Shown here piece by piece: positions 1 through 5,968 of a stretch of 29,407 nt of DNA. Source of the stretch: a virus. Made by a program: the position numbers and the translations under genes. The stretch's first letter is position 1. Each line of letters begins with the position of its first letter. The stretch spans positions 1 through 29,407 of IMG/VR virus record IMGVR_UViG_3300046507_000908. One strand, written 5' to 3'. The notes beneath the pieces were generated by a model, which saw only the letters and a list, made by a program, of their open reading frames with translations, searched no databases and was not told the DNA's origin.

Positions 1-678
1 TCAGGAAGCCCATCGACCGTCTCCCTTGCCGCAAGATCGACGGTCGACATTGCCGATCCGGTTGCGCAGCCATCCCTTGAGGAAGGCGCGCAGTTTAACG
101 TTGGCGGCGGCCAGCCGACGATATTCCGCCGCTTGCCGGGCATCGAGTGCGTCGAGCGTCGCGGTGCAAGCTCGGACGGCGCCGAGCTTAGCCTGCAGCA
201 TCCGATACGCGGCGACGTCGGCAGTACCCAGCGCCGCCGTGCTGTCGGGCAGGCGCGTCCCGCCCAGCGCGTTCATCGTCAGCCGGTACCAGCGATTGGG
301 TCGCCGCGGCCCCATATTGACCGCCGTATCGATCAACTCGCCGGCAATTGCGGGTTCGATATTCACCAGCGGCATATAGCCGGGTGCGGCGATGTAGCTC
401 CGCACATAGACGGCATCGGCGCAAATGGTCGCGGGCCCATCGCAATGCTGCGGAAACCGGCGCATGTCGCCACGATACCCATAGTCGCGAGCGACTTGCT
501 CGGTAACGCCATAGCTCGTGGCGCCACCGGGATCGCGAGCGTCGTCCACATAGCCGCCCTCGACCGCATAGACGCCGGCAAGGATCACGGCGACGGCCGC
601 CGCGATGGCGCCTTTGCCTGTCCAGCCGGCACCCGCCGCCGGGTCGCTTTCAACCCGGCTGTCGACAGCTTCAGCCAT
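1..678 (-). CDS. GH108-type endolysin with N-terminal SAR-like membrane segment
   Basis: This 225-residue protein is a peptidoglycan muramidase of the GH108 family, which cuts cell-wall glycan at the end of the lytic cycle. The family signature is plain: EGGYVDDARDPGGATSYGVT at residues 40-59, whose Glu40 is the expected catalytic acid. The C-terminal half fits the predicted peptidoglycan-binding domain usually paired with GH108. A weakly hydrophobic Ala/Gly/Val-rich stretch at about 24-39 runs directly into the catalytic Glu. That resembles the signal-arrest-release (SAR) segment of phage endolysins, which is held in the membrane until the holin acts. The ATG at 678-676 overlaps the holin-like gene by 8 bases. 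The stop codon is at the very edge of the window, so the gene is complete. The enzyme family is quite certain; the SAR mode is inferred. Confidence 0.9.
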   Translation of the reverse strand: MAEAVDSRVESDPAAGAGWTGKGAIAAAVAVILAGVYAVEGGYVDDARDPGGATSYGVTEQVARDYGYRGDMRRFPQHCDGPATICADAVYVRSYIAAPGYMPLVNIEPAIAGELIDTAVNMGPRRPNRWYRLTMNALGGTRLPDSTAALGTADVAAYRMLQAKLGAVRACTATLDALDARQAAEYRRLAAANVKLRAFLKGWLRNRIGNVDRRSCGKGDGRWAS

Positions 679-955
679 GGGGCGTTGCCTTCTTCTGCGC
701 CACGATCCGCGCCACCATGATGGCGACGAACAGGATCACCGGGACCGAATGGAGCAACGGTGCGGGAAGATACGCCCGCAACTCGGACGGCACGGCATTC
801 CACGCGGCTAGCAGGGCGTCGGGAAACCACTGCGCCAAGGCAGCAGCGATCGCCCCGAATGCCGCCAGCCGGATGCTCCAGAAACGCCACCACAGGCGCG
901 CGTCATCGATCAGGCGGGCGCGCACAGGCGCCCACCATTTGCGTAGCAGGGTCAT
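671..955 (-). CDS. Holin-like small membrane protein
   Basis: The gene encodes 94 residues. Two hydrophobic stretches are visible, one around residues 22-40 (IRLAAFGAIAAALAQWF) and one near the C-terminus (VPVILFVAIMVARIVAQKK), and the protein ends in basic residues. Size, topology and position immediately before the endolysin gene, which it overlaps by 8 bases, fit a phage holin that permeabilises the inner membrane or releases a SAR endolysin. I chose the ATG at 955 because GGAGG lies five bases upstream; a GTG at 967 in the same frame lies within that Shine-Dalgarno region. It resembles DUF7940-type phage proteins, but the exact family is not certain. Confidence 0.72.
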   Translation of the reverse strand: MTLLRKWWAPVRARLIDDARLWWRFWSIRLAAFGAIAAALAQWFPDALLAAWNAVPSELRAYLPAPLLHSVPVILFVAIMVARIVAQKKATPHG

Positions 956-988
956 GCTTTCCTCCACTTGCGGCCGAACGCCGCCGGA

Positions 989-1240
989 TCAGGCTTGGTC
1001 GTAGGTCTCGGCGATCGCGGCGGTTGCGCGGATCAGCGGATCATTGGCGAGCGCTTCGTCAGCCTCGCGAATCAGGGTGTCGATGTCGGTGCGAGGCGGT
1101 GCCGGGCTGCGCGGTGCGAGCAACCCGGCCGCGATATGGACGGCGCCGATACGGGGTCGAGCAATCGTGACGTGAAGCGGCGGAACCAGCATCAGCGCAA
1201 CCGCCAGCGTCATCAGGAGCAATCCCGCGCCTTCCATCAT
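989..1240 (-). CDS. Small single-pass membrane protein of the lysis cassette
   Basis: The protein has 83 residues. One hydrophobic N-terminal segment (residues 5-25, LLLMTLAVALMLVPP) is followed by a soluble tail with a Pro/Arg-rich stretch and a short acidic helix. Its ATG (1240-1238) overlaps the stop of the upstream coiled-coil gene by four bases (ATGA), which indicates translational coupling. It sits 33 bases before the holin-like start. The size and topology would fit an accessory lysis protein (spanin component, antiholin or holin partner), but no family is recognised and the role is inferred only from position. A longer reading of this frame to 1564 is an artefact, since the upstream part overlaps the coiled-coil gene in another frame. 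Confidence 0.65.
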   Translation of the reverse strand: MMEGAGLLLMTLAVALMLVPPLHVTIARPRIGAVHIAAGLLAPRSPAPPRTDIDTLIREADEALANDPLIRATAAIAETYDQA

Positions 1241-1503
1241 CTCGCCACCTCCTTGGCGGCGGCGCCGGTGGGCAGGATCACCTCCAGCTTCGCCTCTATG
1301 CGCGCCGTCCGTTCGTTGATCTTGTCGAGCTTGTCCGCATCGGATTCGCGGCGCGTTTCCAACGCGCTCAAGCGGCGCTCGTGATCGGCCAGCTCGTTGA
1401 TCTTGCCACCGGTCGACAACAGAAAGCCGGTGATCAGCGCAAGAGTCGTGACCACGGGAAGCCACGCCAGCCATATTGGGGCGGACTTGGTCGACATTGT
1501 CAT
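1237..1503 (-). CDS. Small membrane-anchored coiled-coil protein
   Basis: This 88-residue protein has an N-terminal transmembrane helix (about residues 8-28, IWLAWLPVVTTLALITGFLL). A charged heptad-like segment follows (INELADHERRLSALETRRES and on to IEAKLEVIL), which should form a coiled coil. This layout recurs in phage lysis cassettes, for example in XhlA-like and some inner-membrane spanin-like proteins, and the position at the head of the four-gene lysis block agrees. Two ATGs are possible, at 1503 and 1497, and neither has a strong Shine-Dalgarno sequence. The gene is divergent from the acyltransferase gene that starts 30 bases away. The precise role is unknown. Confidence 0.65.
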   Translation of the reverse strand: MTMSTKSAPIWLAWLPVVTTLALITGFLLSTGGKINELADHERRLSALETRRESDADKLDKINERTARIEAKLEVILPTGAAAKEVAR

Positions 1504-1533
1504 TGGGGTGGGGTCTTTCGCCGGAGGGGAAGG

Positions 1534-2676
1534 ATGGGCAAATGTGAGGTGGACTTTCTTGCAAGCCTGGGACCAGCTACGGCCCCAAGGATGGCGACCC
1601 CACCCGCTCAACACCTAATCAAGCCGCTCACCAGCATCCGGTTCTTCGCGGCGATGATTGTGATCATGTATCACTCGGGATCAGGCTTCATAAACACGTT
1701 GCCGAATGCACCCACGTCGCTGAAATCGTTCTTGCTCAACGGTTACGTCGGGGTGCCCTTTTTCTTCTTGCTCTCAGGCTTCATCCTACATCTTACCTAT
1801 CGCGGCCGGCTTATCGACAGAAAGAGCCTTTGGAATTTCGCCGTCGCCCGCTTCGCTAGGATATATCCGGTATATCTATTGGCGATCGTAGTGATGGTGC
1901 CGTTCGTCTCGCCTTTTCAGGGTTGGCGCGACGTGCCGCAGTTCTTTGGGCTACAATGGTGGGTCACATCCCCAAACCCCTTCAGCACGATGTGGAACGG
2001 ACCATCTTGGACGGTTTCCGTCGAAATATTCTTCTACTTCTGCTTCCCGTTTTTGTCTGCGATGGCCGGGCGGCTCAGGTGCCGATCGATCGCCATCATG
2101 ATCGGCGCAATACTAGCTGTATGTCTGATCACCGGTAGCCCATCGTTTTGGTGCCTACGTCCTGCCAATTTCGATTGGTTACGCTGGGTGCCGACACCGA
2201 TCGTGCGTCTTCCAGAGTTCCTTCTCGGGGTGCTGGTAAGCGAGTTGCACCTTCGGCGAGAAGGCCGGCCATTTCCGATCCCGGCATGGTTGCCTCCCGC
2301 GGCCGCGGTAGCGATAATGTGCGTGTCGCACGATCAGTGGGTTGGTACTGCGGTAACATTCCTGGCCGCGCTGGCAGTCGTCGCCATCGCCGGATCTCCG
2401 ACAACGCGGTTCACACATTTTCTTCAGCATCGTTGGCTAGTGCTGATGGGTGCCGCCAGTTACTCGCTGTATCTGCTCCATCAATTCGTACATTTTTCCA
2501 CCGTCGCCGTGCTCGGACCAAGCAAGGCGACGGTGCTGATCCAATACCCTGCCGTGCTTATTTTATCAGTGATCGTGTTCCTGCGTTTCGAGGAGCCTGC
2601 TCGGGAATGGATCCGTCGTCGCGGTCAGATGAAGCCGTCAGCCATGGAGCAAGTTGTTGGTAAGGCCGATCCATGA
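1534..2676 (+). CDS. Acyltransferase 3 family membrane protein (probable surface-glycan O-acyltransferase)
   Basis: This 380-residue multi-pass membrane protein belongs to the acyltransferase 3 (OafA/NodX-like) family, which transfers acyl groups, often acetyl, to extracytoplasmic sugars. Family marks are the R-x10-H motif (Arg36 to His47, IRFFAAMIVIMYHSG), the GYVGVPFFFLLSGF loop, the SWTVSVEIFFYF motif, and about ten hydrophobic segments. It runs opposite to the late operon between the tail fibre and lysis genes, and its DNA is visibly more AT-rich than its neighbours. Both points suggest an acquired moron expressed in the lysogen. The ATG at 1534 has GGAGG six bases upstream; a second in-frame ATG at 1591 starts closer to the first helix. 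Lysogenic (serotype) conversion is the known role of similar phage genes, and I infer it here. Confidence 0.88.
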   Translation: MGKCEVDFLASLGPATAPRMATPPAQHLIKPLTSIRFFAAMIVIMYHSGSGFINTLPNAPTSLKSFLLNGYVGVPFFFLLSGFILHLTYRGRLIDRKSLWNFAVARFARIYPVYLLAIVVMVPFVSPFQGWRDVPQFFGLQWWVTSPNPFSTMWNGPSWTVSVEIFFYFCFPFLSAMAGRLRCRSIAIMIGAILAVCLITGSPSFWCLRPANFDWLRWVPTPIVRLPEFLLGVLVSELHLRREGRPFPIPAWLPPAAAVAIMCVSHDQWVGTAVTFLAALAVVAIAGSPTTRFTHFLQHRWLVLMGAASYSLYLLHQFVHFSTVAVLGPSKATVLIQYPAVLILSVIVFLRFEEPAREWIRRRGQMKPSAMEQVVGKADP

Positions 2677-2865
2677 GCTCGCCACCGTACTGTCCGCAGC
2701 TAGAGGAGTATGTGGTGCTTCACCCGTAAGGTGTTGCAGGTGGTCGCTCGTATTACCGGTCGATCACTCGCAGCAGGGTACCGGGCACCGCAAATGCGGC
2801 GATCCGCTCGGTCCGGGCGACCCGTATTTTCTGTGGAGTGCCGCGACCTTTGGAGTTGGTAGGCT

Positions 2866-3813
2866 TTACAGCACTTCGCCAACGTCACTGAGAATATCCC
2901 GCCAGAAAACGAAGGCGTCGTCCATTTCGCCGCTCGACAGCTTTTTGGTGTAGATCGCAAAGCCAGCGACCGTCGCCGCTGGAGTGGTCGTGGTATAGTA
3001 TCCGGTGCGCAGCTTCCGGCTGGTGCTCCCCACGGGGTTCGACGTGCGAGGACCAGCCACTGCGGAGCCGACCCGAGCCGGGCCGGAACGTTGGATGAAG
3101 CCTTGACCGGCCGTCAGGTCATACTGCGAGACGCCCATGCTCCACGTCGCCGCGCCGTTGACGAAGCCGGACGACGTGGAGACGTTGACCACTGCCGATG
3201 CACTGTCGCGGCCGAAGGTTTGGATATCGAATGCGGCCGGCACCAGCATGCCCATAGTGCCGCCGTTGACATCATCCATCAAGATGCCCTGGTTGATTGG
3301 CGCCTTGTAGATGGCCAAGAGGGTGAGCGCGCTCCCGATGTTGAAGATGTCTCGCGTAAAGCCCGGCGCTTCGAAGCAGCGGGTGAAGGCGCGCATCGAA
3401 CTCGAAGGCGTGTTCACGCCGCCAGTGAGGTTATAGGTGCCCGCGCCACCCGTGCCGGTGCCAAACGACGAGATGATCCCGAGACTGCCGCCCGCGCCCG
3501 TCGCCAGTTCGATCGTCTGGCCGATTACGAGAGGATCGCCAGACACCGTGCCAGTGACCGTCAACAGGTTGCCGCCAGTGATCGCCCCGGAGAAGGACGT
3601 CGCCATCGGTCCGCTCGATAGACCAACTGCGCCAGGGGAGCCGATCAAGCGCCCATCATTCGCGCCCGTGAACAGGTTGACGGTCGGCGTGTCGTTCAGC
3701 GACGTGCCAAACATATAGGCGGCATAGCCGGCGCCGTAGGTCGGGCAGGACCGGGTGCGCCCATAACCGAATCCCGACGCGTCAAATCCAGTGTAGGGAA
3801 TTCCAATTCTCAT
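2866..3813 (-). CDS. Putative tail fibre / receptor-binding accessory protein
   Basis: The protein has 315 residues, rich in Gly, Ser and Thr, with a jelly-roll-like middle part and no transmembrane segment. Its ATG overlaps the stop of the large tail-fibre gene (ATGA, 3810-3813), so the two are probably co-translated. The C-terminus has a pattern seen in lectin-like phage adhesins (GFAIYTKKLSSGEMDDAFVF, common where a concanavalin-like fold ends in an alpha-helical segment). I do not recognise a named family. Location and composition suggest the distal, host-range-determining part of the tail. It is the last structural gene before the lysis block and the acyltransferase. Confidence 0.6.
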   Translation of the reverse strand: MRIGIPYTGFDASGFGYGRTRSCPTYGAGYAAYMFGTSLNDTPTVNLFTGANDGRLIGSPGAVGLSSGPMATSFSGAITGGNLLTVTGTVSGDPLVIGQTIELATGAGGSLGIISSFGTGTGGAGTYNLTGGVNTPSSSMRAFTRCFEAPGFTRDIFNIGSALTLLAIYKAPINQGILMDDVNGGTMGMLVPAAFDIQTFGRDSASAVVNVSTSSGFVNGAATWSMGVSQYDLTAGQGFIQRSGPARVGSAVAGPRTSNPVGSTSRKLRTGYYTTTTPAATVAGFAIYTKKLSSGEMDDAFVFWRDILSDVGEVL

Positions 3814-5933
3814 GTCAGGGGCACCTCACAAATAGGCAGCCAGCGATACATCGGCAGGCGCAGTCCATAGGGATCGAAGATCAGCGTGGAGTCGGCGCGG
3901 GTTTCGGCGATGTTGGTCCACCCCTTGGTGTTGTTGCCGTTATAGCCGCAGCGGAATTTCCAGGCGTTGGCGGGCGCCGTCGGCGCGTCCCAGACGATGC
4001 GATCGCGAGCCACCACGCGCGGATTGCTGAGCGTCTTTGCGGCGCCGCCGGAATCGACCGCGGCAACGCCCCAATTAGCCAGAACAGTTGTGTCGGCAAC
4101 GGTCAGGCCGCCAGCTATCGCGTGGCCAAGCCTGACCGGGAAGGTCGCGATAATCTGGGAGTTCTGCGCGGTGAAGGTCGGCACCATCGGCCCGATACGC
4201 AGGCCATCAAACATCAGTCGTTTGAGATGCCAGCCGAAATAGGCGCCCATCTGTTTGCTGCCGGCGCCCGTCATGTGGACGTCGTTGACGCCGTTCTGCA
4301 CGCCATACTGAATGCAGGCGAGGATGAACTCCTGGTGATCGAGCGCGAGCTGGAGCTGGTCAAGCGCGACGTGCGGGGTCGGCGCGAGGTAGGACGGGTT
4401 GGTGTGCGTCGCTGTCTGCCCGATCAGGAGCGGCAGGATCGCATTGGGACTGATGAGTTTTTGCGCGATCGCCTTCGCCTGCCGCTGTGCTTGGACTGTC
4501 TGCGCGCGCGTATAGAACCACTTTTCGTTGCCGATCGGGTAATAGATCGCATCGCTGGCGTTGTCGTTCGTGCCAGTGATGATCATCTGTCCGGCAGGCG
4601 CATAACCCTTCCCGAGTCCGCCATAGAGCGCTTGGGCTTGTGACCAAGAGGCATATACGCGCTGAGCGGTCATGCCGACATTGGTCTCGTCCTCTGTCAT
4701 GATGCTGCCGCCATTACGGCCATCATCGGCCAGCAAGAAGCGCATGCCCGACCCAAGGAAATCGATGCCGTCCTCGTCCCTGAGAAGTTGCACGATCATC
4801 TGGGCACACCCGGTCAGCGGGGTTTCGCCGTGGCTGGTCCAGTCATCAGTATCGGGGCCGTAGGTGGTTTCAACTGCTGGTGTGAGCGCGGCACGGTTTG
4901 AGATCAGATCGGGATCTGACACGCTCGAGATGTCGCTGATGTCGTCCGGGACGATGCTGGCTTTCGTGAGCCCGGCATTCCCGAACATATCCGAGGTCGT
5001 GCTTGTGCCCACGGTTACGACTGGTGACCCATGCCCAAGCGACAGGGATTCGCCGGACATATGCAGGCCGATGCGCTCCGCAATGATGCGCATATTAGCG
5101 ATCGACGAATCGGCCGGTCCACGAAGGGCCGCCACGATCCGGTTCGACATCGTCTCGATGACCTTGTGCTGCAGGGTGGTCGGCGATGCCTTCAGCCAAT
5201 TGTAGCCGTTGCTGTCGACCAACGAAAAGGTCGCGGCGCCGGGCGTGCCAATCAGCGGCAGCTTGGAAGCATTGGCTTCTAGAGCCGCTAAGCGCAATTT
5301 GATCAGGTCGATCGCGGCGTGCTTGATGTCCGTGAGCGTGATGTTGAGCCAGCGATAGCCCGCCGTATCGGTAAGAGCGAAACCTGCTGGGCCGCGGAAA
5401 AACCACCCGATTGAGGCCGCACTCGCCGCCGCCGCGGCAGCAGAAGTCGCCGCGGCCGAGGCGCTCGATATCGCCTGTCGGATCAGCGACGCGCCGCCCA
5501 AGGCCAGGTCCGCCGCCACCAAAGCTATATTGCTGGCGCCACTCAACAGATCCGCGGCGACGGTCCCGATCTTGCTCGCCGCGCCGAGCGCCAGGTCGGC
5601 GACGACTGCAACGAACCCGGGAGCGGTCGTGGCCGCGGTGACCGATGCCACCTGCGCATTCAACTGCGTCAGGTCGTACAATTGCAGATCGTGCACCTTC
5701 GGCGCGAGATACGATCCGTCCGCCGATGCTATCTGCACGTCATAGGCACCGTTGGCAGCGGCGAACCCCACCAGCCCGGACATCGCCGCCGTCATCGGAT
5801 TGGTCAGGCCTGCACCGCTATTGTCGAAGATCGATGCCAACGTCGTCGTGCCCGCGAGAAACACGGTGACCTTGGCAAGCGGCAACACGGCCCCCGTGTC
5901 GCCACGGGAGGCGATGAACTCGTAATATTGCAT
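3810..5933 (-). CDS. Tail fibre/tailspike with SGNH esterase-like domain
   Basis: This 707-residue protein starts with a domain typical of phage tail-fibre N-termini (residues 1-90, ending in GAYDVQIASADGSYLAPKV). An Ala-rich stalk follows (about 95-175), then two copies of a short module containing F-x-L-x-D-x-x-GYxWL (about 184-200 and 236-251). From about residue 280 there are SGNH-hydrolase-like motifs: MSGESLSLGHGSP with candidate nucleophile Ser296, MIITGTNDNAS with Asn456, and NDVHMTGAGSKQMGAYFGWH with candidate His553. Such domains deacylate glycans in other phage spikes. The block V spacing (D-x-H rather than DxxH) is not textbook, so activity is inferred. The C-terminal ~130 residues look like a beta-rich domain that could bind ligand. 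It overlaps the following fibre gene by four bases. Confidence 0.75.
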   Translation of the reverse strand: MQYYEFIASRGDTGAVLPLAKVTVFLAGTTTLASIFDNSGAGLTNPMTAAMSGLVGFAAANGAYDVQIASADGSYLAPKVHDLQLYDLTQLNAQVASVTAATTAPGFVAVVADLALGAASKIGTVAADLLSGASNIALVAADLALGGASLIRQAISSASAAATSAAAAAASAASIGWFFRGPAGFALTDTAGYRWLNITLTDIKHAAIDLIKLRLAALEANASKLPLIGTPGAATFSLVDSNGYNWLKASPTTLQHKVIETMSNRIVAALRGPADSSIANMRIIAERIGLHMSGESLSLGHGSPVVTVGTSTTSDMFGNAGLTKASIVPDDISDISSVSDPDLISNRAALTPAVETTYGPDTDDWTSHGETPLTGCAQMIVQLLRDEDGIDFLGSGMRFLLADDGRNGGSIMTEDETNVGMTAQRVYASWSQAQALYGGLGKGYAPAGQMIITGTNDNASDAIYYPIGNEKWFYTRAQTVQAQRQAKAIAQKLISPNAILPLLIGQTATHTNPSYLAPTPHVALDQLQLALDHQEFILACIQYGVQNGVNDVHMTGAGSKQMGAYFGWHLKRLMFDGLRIGPMVPTFTAQNSQIIATFPVRLGHAIAGGLTVADTTVLANWGVAAVDSGGAAKTLSNPRVVARDRIVWDAPTAPANAWKFRCGYNGNNTKGWTNIAETRADSTLIFDPYGLRLPMYRWLPICEVPLT

Positions 5934-5968
5934 CAGGGCGGCCTTTCGGGGCTGCGGGGTGAGGGGGG

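Noticed and set aside
2677-2865. Possible gene remnant between the acyltransferase and tail fibre genes
   Set aside because: A short minus-strand frame reads like protein but has no start codon, and no terminator or promoter can be supported; treated as intergenic.
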